A program made the position numbers and the translations under genes. Under the pieces are notes generated by a model that worked only from the letters and a program-made list of their open reading frames with translations, was not told where the DNA came from and searched no databases. Of a stretch of DNA of 64,000 nucleotides, positions 51,720 to 62,226 are shown piece by piece. The stretch comes from Oreohelix idahoensis (lineage: Eukaryota; Mollusca; Gastropoda; Stylommatophora; Oreohelicidae): NCBI GenBank assembly GCA_024509875.1, contig JAMPIV010019835.1, positions 62,001 to 126,000 on the forward strand, given 5' to 3'. Position 1 is the first letter of the stretch; every line of letters starts with the position of its first letter.

Positions 51720-53090
51720 TCCCAAATAAAAGTCTTCTTCTCTAAGGACCATCATGCCTGATGATGTAGGTGATCATGTCTGTCCACAACTTCTTGTCTC
51801 CAGTATTGTTTATCACCTCTGTTGTTGACTTATTTCCAGGCCATATCCACTATACATTTTCTTCTCCAAGTCTCTTTTTCCTTCAATATTTTCTGTTGTC
51901 ATAATATATTTCAACTTTCTTTTTTTCATAACATGCCCAAAGAAAGTGAATTTCTTCCTTTGAATGTGAGTAATATGTTTCCTTTAAGCACTAGCTTCTT
52001 TCAGGATATCCAAATTACTCTTTTTTTAGTTGTCCATTGGACTCTTAATTCATTCTAACCCGCGAGCTGTATGGTGCACCAGACTGGCCTTTACTTTTAC
52101 CCATTGGCGCATCCTGCGTCAGCATGATATATGCCGCATTTGAGCGGAAAATTATATAATATCTGGCGATTAGCCAGTTTAAAATCATTTCATTAAATCC
52201 AGCACAGGTGTGTGAAAGTTTGTGAGTGAAAAAAAATCCTGAAGCTGAAATTGTGTGTTTTACATCCGTTGCTAGAGTTGTATTGGATCTAGCTGCAGGT
52301 CGCGTGGTACGCATACTTTATAAGATTCCAAAATTGAACAAAAAATTAGAAAATAAGTGCCATAGAGTGTTCATATCATTTAAACACTTCCTGTGGACAT
52401 CGTATTTTGAACTGGTAGCAAAATAATTATATTGGTGCTGAGTTTTTGCATACTTTTATCAATTAATGACGTCATAGGGTTATTTGTTTACATGTAGTGT
52501 AGTCACAGACATTACACTCATAAACTATTAACGAATCAACCTCAATATATAATTCTGAAATGAATTTTAGCGATATCGGTAGCGATAATAACCTATTTTC
52601 GATTCCGGTAAGGATGAACAATCGTGAAATTTTTAAGTAATTAATTAATTAATTTGCGTGAAACAGGAATGTGTAATTATTTGTTTTTTTTTAATTTCAC
52701 AACTGGATATACGTTTCAATTCCTGGTGTTTTACTACCAAGGGATTAAGTACAGCTGAAATATTTACGTGTATGTGCATAATTATTTCACAACATTCTGC
52801 AACCAATTTCCTAAAATTTGATGCATAATACATATATCTACTAAATTAATAAATGTGTCTACTGCCTGTTTTTAAACATCACTTGTAGAAAAAAAATGTC
52901 TGCATATTGGGTCCTGGGTACAACTGAAAAAATGCCTGGGTTAGAATGAGTTAACACTCTTCTGTTAAACCACATCTATGTGGCATCCAAAGCTTTTTCC
53001 TGCTTGTTTACTAATTGTCCATGACATACTTCTGTATGGTAGGGCTGGTTCTGTGTAACACTGATATACTGTCTTTTTGACCTCCACTGA
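51720..53090 (-). mobile_element. LINE fragment, family H, split by a piggyBac-like MITE
   Basis: The minus strand reads a 'WTISK' region, then after removal of the MITE RVLRVQWTTKKSNLDILKEA, the usual 'MLR(V)PWTxKKSNxxVL' motif of RTE-like LINEs, then FTFFGHVMKK-like text. The reading frame rejoins exactly at the single TTAA. Confidence 0.7.
52049..52950. mobile_element. Second piggyBac-like MITE flanked by TTAA
   Basis: 902 bp with ends TTCATTCTAACCC / GGGTTAGAATGAG and TTAA on both sides (52045-52048, 52951-52954). The end sequence differs from the copy at 49712, so it is another family. A short frame MNFSDIGSDNN at 52560 resembles the acidic start of piggyBac transposases but stops at once. 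Confidence 0.85.
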
Positions 53091-53354
53091 CTAAGTGTTG
53101 CTTACAATTAAATTAGTCATGTGCATGTTTCTGAGGGTCACATTAGATCTTGAGGGGGAAAAAACAAAACTCTTATTTCTTAAGCATGTAAGGAGCACAA
53201 AGGTCAATTATCAGCTCAACATGGCTAAGCCAAAATTATATATGGTACTTAATCAGTACTGTTCCACTCTGATGTTCGCTGGATGTCTTGAAAAAAAAAT
53301 TTCTTTGAAGAGTAATTGAATTAAAAACAATTCAATTTTTCATCCATCCAGCTT
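53091..53354. other. Intron sequence with a 74-codon open frame
   Basis: An open frame at 53095-53319 (ends MAKPKLYMVLNQYCSTL...) has no recognised homology and no splice context. Confidence 0.3.
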
Positions 53355-53455
53355 AAACAGAAGGTCTGTTGGTTATAATAGGGCACATTTCCAGATATAA
53401 TAAGACCTTGTGGTCTGGTATACAGACATAGGAGTCTGGTAGAATTGAATCTTTT
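53355..53455 (+). repeat. Repeat Y, diverged copy
   Basis: 'ggttataatagggcacatttcc' and 'ataagaccttgtggtctgg' correspond to the second half of repeat Y. Confidence 0.5.
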
Positions 53456-53559
53456 CCACCTTCTTATTATTGAAATTTACCAACATGTTAGGCTGCAGAG
53501 TGAGAAAGAAACTATTGAGGGACAAGGTTAAACAAGTTGGGAAGTGCACCCAGAGAGTT

Positions 53560-54570
53560 CAGAGACATTATCTGAATTCAAACTTTTGAAGAGGCCAAGA
53601 GTTTTTTTTGGGGGCTGATATAGGAGCAAGTGGGAAGCACAACATCCAGGCCACAATAAAAATGTTGCGTATTACCAGCTCAGCAGAAGTGAACAGGTGG
53701 TAATGTTCAGACTTTGCACAGGTCACAACAGATTGGGATACCATCTATTCAACAAGTTAAATATAGGAACTACTGTGTCCTCTTGCTTGCTCCGAATAAG
53801 CAGATCTTGGTTGGTGATGGTATTCGGCCAAAAGATTAGGTGAATTTTTCTTAGGCATGTTGTGTGAAAAGAGGACAGTTTCGACATTTCCTTCTCTGTA
53901 ACTCTCCAGCATTCCGCACCATAGAGAAGCACAGAAAGCACACAGCTCTGATATAATCTTAATTTTGTGCTTGTGCTGTATTGAGAGGACTTCCAGATGT
54001 TGTTTAGGCTAAAAAAGGCTGTTCTTGCCTTATTCATTCTGGTGTTGATGTCTTTGCCTGCCCCGCCGTCTGGTGTTACTATGCATCCTAGTTATGTGAA
54101 GGTGTCTGTCTGTACCAGTTGCTGATTCCTTACTGATATGGGCTCAGGGTTGCTTACATTGAGCGTCATGACCTCTGATTTCTTTAAATTGATGTTCAAG
54201 CCCACCTGCTGGCTAAACTTATTGAGTCTATCCGTTTTTTCCTGGATGTGTTGATGTGAATGTGCTAGTAGTGCAATGTCATCTGCATATTCCAGATCTT
54301 CCAATGTAGAAAATGTAGCCCATCTTATTCCTCTTAAACTGCCCTCTGTTGTCTGGCGCATCACCCAATCTATGACTTAAAAATAGAGTGCTTGATATAA
54401 TGACTGCTGAACATCTACTTCAGAGGTGCCCAACATATGAGGAACAGAGAAAGCACATATGGCCATCACCAGTGCCATTCCTGGAAAAGCTCTAGGGAGA
54501 TGTCAACAGCCTCAGACTGGCCACTTCTTTCTGTGAACATATTTACTTTGACATCTGAGGGTGAACGAAG
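53560..54570 (+). mobile_element. LINE family E 3' part, split by LINE A
   Basis: The plus strand carries the RNase H tail region and 'ggtcacaacagattgggata ccatct...' to 53775. It resumes at about 54396 with 'gactgctgaacatctacttc', corresponding to AEHLL-RCPTYEEQRKH.WP, and ends 'gaacgaagaagaagaaggag'. Confidence 0.75.
53776..54395 (-). mobile_element. LINE family A fragment nested in LINE E
   Basis: The minus strand shows LEYADDIALLAHSHQHIQEK (YADD box), GLNINLKKSEVMTLNVSNPE, MNKARTAFFSLNNIWKSSQY and LYGAECWRVTEKEMSKL. Both its 5' part and its usual 3' end are missing, which is unusual for simple reverse-transcribed insertion. Confidence 0.8.
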
Positions 54571-54754
54571 AAGAAGAAGGAGAATCTGAAATCAGACGTT
54601 GAAGTTTACAGTCAATGACCTATGCACAGCTAAAAGTTAGTTACGGAGAGAGAGAAGAAAAATGGCTATAAAATTCCAATGTAAGTATCTTCTAATTAAA
54701 AGGAAGTGTACATTGTAAAATAGTTTGCTGTTCAAAGTCTATTTTACTTTCCAG

Positions 54755-54872
54755 ATCGGCTGATGTATCCAGTTCATTTATAGATGAAGTAGAGCATAGA
54801 CTTCTGCGGAGACTTATGGGTAAAATGGCAGAAGATAATGGAAGGGGATCTAGAAGTGGTGCCGTACGTAAT
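54755..54872 (+). CDS. KIAA0753: Moonraker/KIAA0753 homologue exon
   Basis: The acceptor is 'ctattttactttccag' and the donor is 'cgtaat|gtaagt' (near consensus). The first base completes Arg, then 39 codons to phase 0: SADVSSSFIDEVEHRLLRRL then a Gly/Arg-rich end NGRGSRSGAVRN. The helix FIDEVEHRLLRRLMGKM resembles in position the region of the human protein that reads VEEAVLDRLKPLL in my memory. A minus-strand ORF over it is a shadow. Confidence 0.82.
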
Positions 54873-54954
54873 GTAAGTTCTCTTGTTTTGTTAGAAGAAA
54901 TGTAGTTTTTGTTCTCATTGGCTAACAATTTTTATAAGGAATGTGGTTTGTTAT

Positions 54955-55560
54955 GTTCTCTTTGACTAACAATTCATAGAAGGAATGTACTTTGTTATGT
55001 TCTCTTTGACTAAAAATTCTTAGAAGGCATGTACTTTGTTATGTTATCTTTGACTAACAAGTCTTAGAAGGAATGTAATTTGTTATATTCCCTTTGACTA
55101 ACAGGTCTTAGAAGGAATATAATTTGTTATGTTCTCTGTGACTAACAATTCTTATAAAGAATGTACTTTGTTATGTTCTCTTTGACTAACAATTCTTAGA
55201 AGGAATATAGTTAGTTATGCTCTCTTTGACTAACCATTCATAGAAGGAATGTACTTTGTTATGTTCTCGATGACTAACAATTCTTAGAAGGAATGTACTT
55301 TGTTATGTTCTCTTTGACTAAAAATTCTTAGAAGGAATGTACTTTGTTATATTCTCTTTGACTAACAATTCTTAGAAGGAATGTACTTTATTATGTTTTT
55401 TTTTACAAACAATTCTTATAAAGAATGTAGTTTGTTATGTTTTCTTTGACTAACCATTCTTAGAAGAAATGTAGTTTGTTATGTTCTCTTTGACTAACCT
55501 TTCTAAAAAGGAATATAATTTGTTATGTTCTCTTTGACTAACCATTCAGACATCAAGGCT
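54955..55560. repeat. 44-bp minisatellite
   Basis: About 14 imperfect copies of a unit containing 'ggaatgtactttgttatg' and 'ttctctttgactaacaattc', beginning shortly after the exon donor. The first copy overlaps the intron start (54930). Bases 55561-55784 hold nothing recognised. Confidence 0.95.
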
Positions 55561-55784
55561 TTTAGGATCAGAGAAGTTCTATAATGATTGGTTATGTACA
55601 TTTTATCAAGGAAATCTGAATCCCTTGATGGCTCAAGTTTGTTTATTGATATGCATTGTGCTGGTATTTAAGATAATTGCTTTTATATGTGTAGGTGTTT
55701 GAATTTTTTTTTTTTTAACTTCTCACCTGTGTACAGGTCAGATTGAATATGTCAGTATTTTAATTCTACTGTTACCTGTAAGGC

Positions 55785-56010
55785 CTATGCTCCTCGTGGA
55801 GCTAAAGGGTATTGATTGAAATACATGCCACACCTTCCTGCCATGCACCATCCGTTCAAAGTCTTTCCGTGTCTTCTTCATCCCTGTCTTGTCTGTATCT
55901 GATTCCTTTCTCTATGTGTATTTAGCTCTTCCTCTTTTCTTCTTACCTTAGGGACTCCAGAAGAACTGCCTTGTAATGTCATCTGGTTTTTGTGGTGTGT
56001 GTCATCTTCA
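55785..56010 (-). mobile_element. LINE family C 3' end, diverged
   Basis: The sequence shows 'ggcctatgctcctcgtggag ctaaag...gattg' then antisense LINE C text ('tgccatgcaccatccgttc', 'ggactccagaagaactgcc'). Orientation is mixed at the left edge. Confidence 0.5.
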
Positions 56011-56065
56011 GTGACAGCATCTTCCTACATCTTGGTTCCACTGGTATTCGTCAGTTCTACATTGA

Positions 56066-56492
56066 TGATCTTGTTCTCAGTTCTACATTGATGATCTTGT
56101 TCTCAGTTCTACATTGATGATCTTGTTCTCAGTTCTACATTGATGATCTTGTTCTCAGTTCTACATTGATGATCTTGTTCTCAGTTCTACATTGATGATC
56201 TTGTTCTCAGTTCTACATTGATGATCTTGTTCTCAGTTCTACATTGAGGATCTTGTTCTCAGTTCTACATTGATGATCTTGTTCTCAGTTCTACATTGAT
56301 GATCTTGTTCTCAGTTCTACATTGATGATCTTGTTCTCAGTTCTACATTGATGATCTTGTTCTCAGTTCTACATTGAGGATCTTGTTCTCAGTTCTACAT
56401 TGATGATCTTGTTCTCAGTTCTACATTGAGGATCTTGTTCTCAGTTCTACATTGATGATCTTGTTCTCAGTTCTACATTGATGATCTTGTTC
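56066..56492. repeat. 26-bp minisatellite
   Basis: About 16 copies of cagttctacattgatgatct-tgttct. The only variant is 'gaggat' for 'gatgat' in a few copies, so the array is very homogeneous. Confidence 0.97.
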
Positions 56493-56569
56493 ATTTTAAT
56501 CACACGGTTTGTTTAGTATTGCCTTAATTACAGTAGAAAGAAACACCAGGAAAATAAGCAGCTGAGGGC

Positions 56570-56970
56570 TGTCAAAATCAACGAAGTTAATGTACAGCTG
56601 TCTTTGCCATTCTGAGCACTGCTCTATAACGTTCCTAAGAGTGAATATATGATCTACACATCTTCTGTTCTTTCTAAATCCTGCTGGGTTGGCCATGTCC
56701 TCAGAAGAGACCCCGATGTCATCACAAGAACAGCTATGCTTTGGACCCCTGAAGGAAAACGAAAGAGAGGCCGACCAAAAACAACCTGGCGGAGGATTGT
56801 GGAGGCTGAGATGCAAAGAATGAACCAGAGTTGGGGCACTGTACGAAGGATGGCCGCCGACCGAGCAAAGTGGAATCAATTTGTTGTTGCCCTACAAGAC
56901 GCCACTAGGCGTGATGGCCACTGACTGCTTTGACGGTCGGCGGCTAAGGATCAAAGAAGAAAGAAGAGGG
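56570..56970. mobile_element. LINE family A copy with internal inversion
   Basis: 56570-56682 is antisense LINE A (codes on the minus strand FRKNRRCVDHIFTLRNVIEQ CSEWQ). From 56683 it switches to the plus-strand 3' end WVGHVLRRDPDVITRTAMLW ... VVALQDATRRDGH with the GAAGAAAGAAG tail. The two parts are from different places in the LINE and in opposite orientation. Confidence 0.8.
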
Positions 56971-57029
56971 CTGTCACCTCAGGGGCGCATTCCCATAGTC
57001 AGTTATGACTGAAGGGGCAATTATAATTA

Positions 57030-57991
57030 CAGTAAAAGTCTGAAAATCCAGACTGTTCAGGGATTTGGTCGGTTCGGATTTTCCAGATTCTCGGGCAGTA
57101 TTTTTAAAATTCAAATTTAAGGAAGATTAAAGAAGAGATGATCAGGCAAATTTTTTGGGTTTATTCATTAACAAATACAGAATGCTTCATTTATCAAAAT
57201 GAGTATATTTATTCGTTCATTTCCGCAACTTCTGTTGCATCTGCTGCAATGCTTGTGGATGGAACACTTACAGCATCTGCTGCACTGCTTGTCGATGAAC
57301 ACTTACATCTTCTACTGCATCTGCTGCACTGCTGGTCGATGGAACACTTACAGCTTCTACTGCATCTGCTGCACTGCTTGTGGATGGAACACTTACAGCT
57401 TCTACTGCATCTGCTGCACTGCTTGTGGATGGAACACTTACAGCTTCTACTGCATCTGCTGCACTGCTTGTCGATGGAACACTTACAGCTTCTACTGCAT
57501 CTGCTGCACTACTTGTGGATGGAACACTTACAGCTTCTACTGCATCTGCTGCACTGCTTGTCGATGGAACACTAGTTTGATTGACAATTGCTCCGGTTAT
57601 CCCCTTTAAATCACCTTGTTTACGACTTTGTAATTTCTTTGTGCTCCCACCACTTTCTAGTTTCTTAAATATTTCAAGTTTATCACTGTTTCAATGTGTT
57701 CTTCCTTCTCTTCGCACCACTAAGTATCTACTTTAGGAGCCATTATCAAGGGTTTGTAAATACGGTAATATGGAAAGAATGCATATGGCACAAAATTATG
57801 GCATTGTCATAGTTCGGTTGATCATTTCAAAATGGCATCCTTATGGTCCATATTGTCGCTTGTTGTCACTCTGCAACTGTAGCAATCACATGCACGCATG
57901 TGCTCTCACACACAAAAGCCCGGAAATTGTAAAAAGTCCCGATTCTTGGGTGGTCCAGATATCTGGCATCCGGATTTTTGGACTTTTACTG
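57030..57991. mobile_element. pogo-like MITE with internal minisatellite
   Basis: The ends CAGTAAAAGTCTGAAAATCC and, from the other side, CAGTAAAAGTCCAAAAATCC are flanked by TA (57028-57029, 57992-57993). A shorter relative lies at 62227-62583. There is no transposase. TA duplication and CAGT ends fit pogo/Tigger. Confidence 0.8.
57235..57575. repeat. 45-bp minisatellite inside the pogo-like MITE
   Basis: About seven copies of a unit with 'ggatggaacacttacagc' and 'tctgctgcactgcttgt'. The related MITE at 62227 has only one such unit, so the array grew inside this copy. Open frames across it (LLHLLHCLWMEH etc.) are artefacts. Confidence 0.9.
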
Positions 57992-57993
57992 TA

Positions 57994-58444
57994 TTAGGTC
58001 TAAAAGTAGTTAACTTAAGTCACATTGATGTTCATGATTTTGCAGAATTTATTTCCGTATAAAACTACACTTTATGCATTGATCTTAAATAGCACGCATT
58101 TGATTATTAGATAAGTTGTAAAGTACAGGTACTCAACCTGTTATCCAAAATTTTAAAATCTCTTGAAAACCAAAAGTGTGTTTGTGTGCGTCACTTGTGT
58201 GCACGACATAATGCAAGCATATGTGTAGCATCAGTTGCAAAGACAAGATACAGACTGTGTGTTATCGATGGACGACCATAACACAATAACCCAAACAGTA
58301 CTATTATAGTTGCATTTTATGTCGTCTGTGTCTCAGCATTCTGATGACAATGAAATGAATTTTTCAAATATTTGTTAGATGCCAGTTTTAGAGAAATGTG
58401 CATTTGTGACTGTTCTAATACTGTAAAGAATTCTAGTGTGAAAG
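57994..58444. other. Intron sequence with a second pogo-like end
   Basis: 'caggtactcaacctgttatcc' at about 58127 resembles the left end at 8650. A right end is not clear. Otherwise nothing is recognised. Confidence 0.4.
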
Positions 58445-58890
58445 ATTACTTACTTAATTACTTAGTCGTTCCCCTTCTACCGTGAGGTGTAGAGGTTTGG
58501 AAGAGAGAGCGCCAGACCATTCTATCAGCTGTCTTCTTCCTGGCCTGGTTCCATTCTAGTCCTCGGTCCTTCAAAGATTGTCTAATGTTGTCCTCCCAGC
58601 GGACTCTGGGTCGTCCTGGAGGTCTGGATCCCTGGCTCTTTGTTTCCCATGCTTGTCGTGGTAGCCGATCTTCTCCCATTCTGCAGACATGGCCAAACCA
58701 TCTCAGTTGGGACTGTTCTATTTGGGTCTGCAGCGGGTGGGATTTTAGGCCTTGACGTATCGTCTGGTTGCGGACCATGTCTCTTCTTGTTACTTCAACC
58801 ACTTTCCTCAGATACCTCATTTCTGAGGTTTGGATCTGGCTTTTGTGGGTTGTAGTCATTGCCCACGACTCGCATCCATATGTCAAGACT
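58445..58890 (-). mobile_element. LINE family D 3' part (RTE-like)
   Basis: A 142-codon minus-strand frame: MTYGCESWAMTTTHKSQIQT, then EVTRRDMVRNQTIRQGLKSH, SQLRWFGHVCRMGEDRLPRQ and KTADRMVWRSLFQTSTPHGR. It ends in the (TAAG)n-type tail near 58450. It is the cleanest family D copy here. Confidence 0.8.
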
Positions 58891-59079
58891 TAGTGTGAAA
58901 GATAGTTTGATTAATTATCAAACTTTTGTGTCTTCAGTGTTAGACAGTAATAAATTATGAAGATTAATTTTTTTTAAATATAAACAGGAATTTTAGAAAT
59001 ATTAATGTATTTACTTATGGGATGCTGCCACAAACTCCGCTAAGGTGTTACCGTAACCTGCGTACCTTACTATCGTTTT
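58891..59079. other. Intron spacer
   Basis: AT-rich, nothing recognised. Confidence 0.4.
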
Positions 59080-59295
59080 GAAATCTGACAAATTCCAAAT
59101 CCCGAAACACGTCTGGTCAGATAAGAGGTTTCAGACTCATACTGTTTCCAACTAAGAACAGAACACATCAGACTCAACAAGCACTTAAACAAATTAAACC
59201 CCACACATGAGCCTATTTGCCACAACTGAACCCCTCCGTATGAGACAGTTGAGCATGTGCTGCTAACTTGCTCAGGACTCTCCATAGAAAGAAGA
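59080..59295 (+). mobile_element. LINE fragment after RNase H, family I
   Basis: The plus strand gives LFRLRTEHIRLNKHLNKLNP then PPYETVEHVLLTCSGLSIER, the RLRTGH...R-L...C...ET-x-EH-x-L-x-C pattern that follows RNase H in I-group LINEs. One frame break is present. Confidence 0.65.
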
Positions 59296-59349
59296 AATCT
59301 ATTGCCGGGCTCTCCGACAATAACAAATACTATACAACACCACTTAACA

Positions 59350-59985
59350 GCTCCAATCATGTAGCATGTCCTTTGCAGAACGTTGCTCTCATCACAGCCC
59401 GCCTGAAAGACTCTCGATCTCTAGCTAGCCCTCCTGCCTCCTCCAGTGTCATGTTCAAGGTGTCTTCAATGTCTTGTGTCCACCGTTGTCTTGGTCGGCC
59501 CCTGCCTCGCCTTCCAGGTACCATAAGCTCCATCACTGCTCTCTCTAAGCCACTATGGCGTTTAATGTGGCCAAAATATTTCAGTTTCCGGGACATATAT
59601 TGTTTATGAGCCAGTTTTCCTCGATGTTCAGGTCGTGTAGGATGTCTATATTTTTCTTCTTCGTGGTCCACGATATTCTGAGAATTTTTCTGTAACACTT
59701 TGCTTCGAAAGATTCTATTTTTTTCTTTAATGTTTGAGTAATGGTCCATGATTCAGATCCATATGTTGCTACTGGAAAGATGCACGTTCTCAGGAGTTTT
59801 ACTTTTATTAATTTGCTGGTGTTATGCCATAGGTTCTTCATTTTATTTAACCTCTGCATTGCTATGGCCAGTCTCCTTCTGACCTCTTTTGAGCAGTCTC
59901 CATTGTTACTTAACAGCTACAGAACACATATCAATTCTTCAGCTTGGCATTGGCTGTGAAAGAGCGAATAGCTCAGCAACCTAGT
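59350..59985 (-). mobile_element. LINE family B 3' part (RTE-like)
   Basis: Minus-strand frames: MKNLWHNTSKLIKVKLLRTC, YGSESWTITQTLKKKIESFE, LKYFGHIKRHSGLERAVMEL, then RPRQRWTQDIEDTLNMTLEE and ATFCKGHAT. It is homologous to 6645-7612 but diverged. One frameshift lies near 59620. Confidence 0.8.
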
Positions 59986-60067
59986 TAATTGACAACAACA
60001 ACAACAGACCTGTACCATGTAAAGTTATTAGGAAAATCAGTGTGTTAATATTTAACAACTTTTTCAG

Positions 60068-60229
60068 AGAAAAGAGAGTGTATCTGCTGACAGCATAAGA
60101 GAAGTGTATTCAGATTTGGATGAGCCTCTAGATGCCACAGATCTTGGTGAAGAAATGAGAAAGGAGGCAGTATCTGCCATTGATGCTCCGACATTGGAGA
60201 ATATGAAACTCAGGCTGGCTGAGATGCAG
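60068..60229 (+). CDS. KIAA0753: Moonraker/KIAA0753 homologue exon
   Basis: The acceptor is 'taacaactttttcag' and the donor is 'atgcag|gtaata'. 54 codons in phase 0 on both sides: KESVSADSIREVYSDLDEPL, then LGEEMRKEAVSAIDAPTLEN and MKLRLAEMQ. Human KIAA0753 has, from memory, a similar acidic helix followed by DLEIMMRRMEEME and then a QRY motif, matching this exon and the next. The region is likely part of the C-terminal helical domain. Confidence 0.88.
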
Positions 60230-60399
60230 GTAATAGAACAAAGTTTTTTTTTTTTGTGTGTATGCAGTTATGAGGAAAGATACCAACCTGGGCAAAATTT
60301 ATGCTGCAAACTCTTACATGTCAGGTTGTTTTTTTGTCTTGAAAGATCCATGCTGGTTAATTTTCTGAAACACTGATTTTTAGAATTGATGATTCTTTC

Positions 60400-60549
60400 T
60401 CTGTTTATTTCTAGAAGGTGATTGAAAAAACATACAGAGAAGAGAATTTGAGACAGAAATAAAAGTGATGAACAGAACATGGAACAATCTGAGACTGATA
60501 GTGGGGGACAGGAGGACTCTGCAAATGTTTGTTGAAGACCCATGCTGCT
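60400..60549 (+). mobile_element. LINE family C 3' end, split by SINE 2
   Basis: 'acatggaacaatctgagact' and 'gacaggaggactctgcaaat' precede the SINE. 'gctgctaaggagctgaaaag' after 60831 completes it. Confidence 0.6.
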
Positions 60550-60830
60550 TAAAAGAGCAGCGGTAGCACAGGGGTTAGTGCACTGGCTTCCCCGCTCAGT
60601 GGTCCTGGTTTGATCCCCACTTGAGGTGGGATTTTTTTAGACCGCAAATGGCTCTGGGGTCAGCCCAGCCTCATGAATTGGGTACCAGAGCAACTCTGAG
60701 AAGGTTAAGGTGGCTGGCGTGATGCTGACCACTTCAACCCTAGTGTGTCGATGGTCAAGAAAATATGGGCCATATTCCCAATATGCCTCAATGGGCGTGT
60801 AATGGGATCCTTTACCTTTTTACCTTACCT
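60550..60830 (+). mobile_element. SINE 2 inserted in LINE C, with target duplication
   Basis: Head 'agcagcggtagcacaggggt', B box 'ctggtttgatccccact', the same body as 11906-12230, and a terminal (ttaccttt)n-like tail. ATGCTGCT flanks both sides (60542-60549, 60831-60838). Confidence 0.85.
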
Positions 60831-61021
60831 ATGCTGCTAAGGAGCTGAAAAGCAGTGATGACAATAGAGGAAATTATCAATATGTGTCTAATTCAACATT
60901 GTTTACTAGTAAAAACGAAATGCATTTTTCGAGCAGGAGTCATTTAATTATTTGACTATTTGTTGTAGGTTCATAAAGTTAATTACCTTCTCAATTTATC
61001 TGTTGACTGAATGTTTGATAG

Positions 61022-61103
61022 CGGGAACAAAGAGAGATTCGCCAGAGATGGTCCACAATTAAGTTCACAGACACAAAGGCAAGGTCAAGAATATTCACCT
61101 CTG
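61022..61103 (+). CDS. KIAA0753: Moonraker/KIAA0753 homologue exon (82 bp)
   Basis: The acceptor is 'gaatgtttgatag' and the donor is 'cctctg|gtaagt'. Twenty-seven codons from phase 0, REQREIRQRWSTIKFTDTKA then RSRIFTS, leave one base. Together with the preceding exon it resembles the human stretch [20 protein letters not shown] in helix content and the R-Q-R-W/Y motif, as I recall it. The acceptor is weak, but both phases fit. Confidence 0.85.
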
Positions 61104-61254
61104 GTAAGTATCATCAACTTTATCATCTTCTGGTAAAATGGCAAACTTTTTCTTTCTTTCATCAGCTTTCTGTACTATTTTCTGTTACTTTTTTGTCTTC
61201 AGTATTCCGAACCTGAAAACACACCTTCCCCATTTCATAAAAAGGGACATCCAA

Positions 61255-61565
61255 GGCCTGTGAACAGTAAATGAAAATAAGAAGACATAAAGAAGTAGAA
61301 AACTAGCTGATGGAAAAAAACAACAACAGAAGTGATAGGCTTACCTGGGACTAGAACCCAGGACCATCCGAACGGCACCACCGCCTCGGTGGGAGTGAAT
61401 CCTGACTATTCACACTGCTAAATAGGCACCACAAAAAAATGGTGCTTCATGAACAGTGGTCATTAGCATGGCTGCTCCATGTAACTTCCGAATTTTGAGA
61501 TGGTCCTAGGTTTCAAGTCTCCGGTAAGCATATCACTTCTGTTGTTTTTTGTTGTTGTCTAGTTT
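61255..61565. mobile_element. SINE 4 inverted pair
   Basis: 'caacagaagtgataggctta cc' and 'ctagaacccaggacca' at 61310-61365 are mirrored by 'tggtcctaggtttcaagtc' and 'aagcatatcacttctgttg' at 61500-61545. In one orientation the text has a tRNA-like B box (ggttctagtcc). Single copies of the same head lie inside the tandem units (26900 and 30410). Confidence 0.65.
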
Positions 61566-61734
61566 TTATACTTCTTTATTTCTTACGAGTGCCAGCAACA
61601 TAACTTTATGTGTATTATTGTTTTACCTCCTCATTTCACTGTTCTTGATAGTATTTTATATCCAGGTTATTTTCATCCCATGTTTATTATGCCCTTCTCT
61701 ACATGTGTGTGTGTTTTTTGTTGTTGTTTATTTT

Positions 61735-61990
61735 GGGAGCGTCCAAGTGGTTAGAGCGCTGGCCTAGCGTGGCAAAGGTGCTGGATTCTAATCATGGTGG
61801 CATCACTCTCCAGTCTACCCAGCTGTAAATAGTTACCTGACTCAGCTCTTGAGTCAGGGGGGGAGGAAAAGGCAGCAAGGACGGGAACTGGTCACCCTCC
61901 CCACCTCTCGAAGCTGGACCTAGAATAGTGAAGTCTCTAACACTTAATCACCCTATGGCAGTATCTGCTATGAGGCTACCTTTACCTTTT
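61735..61990 (+). mobile_element. SINE 1, full length
   Basis: A box 'agtggttagagcgctggcc', B-box-like 'gctggattctaatc', body 'cccagctgtaaatagttacc', 'gggaactggtcaccctccc', 'gaagtctctaacactt', and an end 'ctacctttacctttttac'. Confidence 0.85.
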
Positions 61991-62226
61991 TACTTGTATG
62001 TGTTTTTAGGTCTTCCTCTATTTCTTTTACCTTGGGGATTTCAGAACGAGAACTGCCTTGTGATGCTATAAATTGTATTCCTCAGTGTGTGACCTTTGCA
62101 ATGCCAGCATCTTCTCATACCATTTCAGTCCTGCTGTTCTACAGAAGCACTCATTTGTGATGATATACAGCATTAGGTTTAATACTGTGAAGATTTTAAC
62201 AATATATTACTACCAAGTTCAATATA
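61991..62226 (-). mobile_element. LINE family C 3' relic
   Basis: Antisense text 'tcttcctctatttcttttacc' and 'gaactgccttgtgatgctat' resembles 23690-23780. Fairly decayed. Confidence 0.45.
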
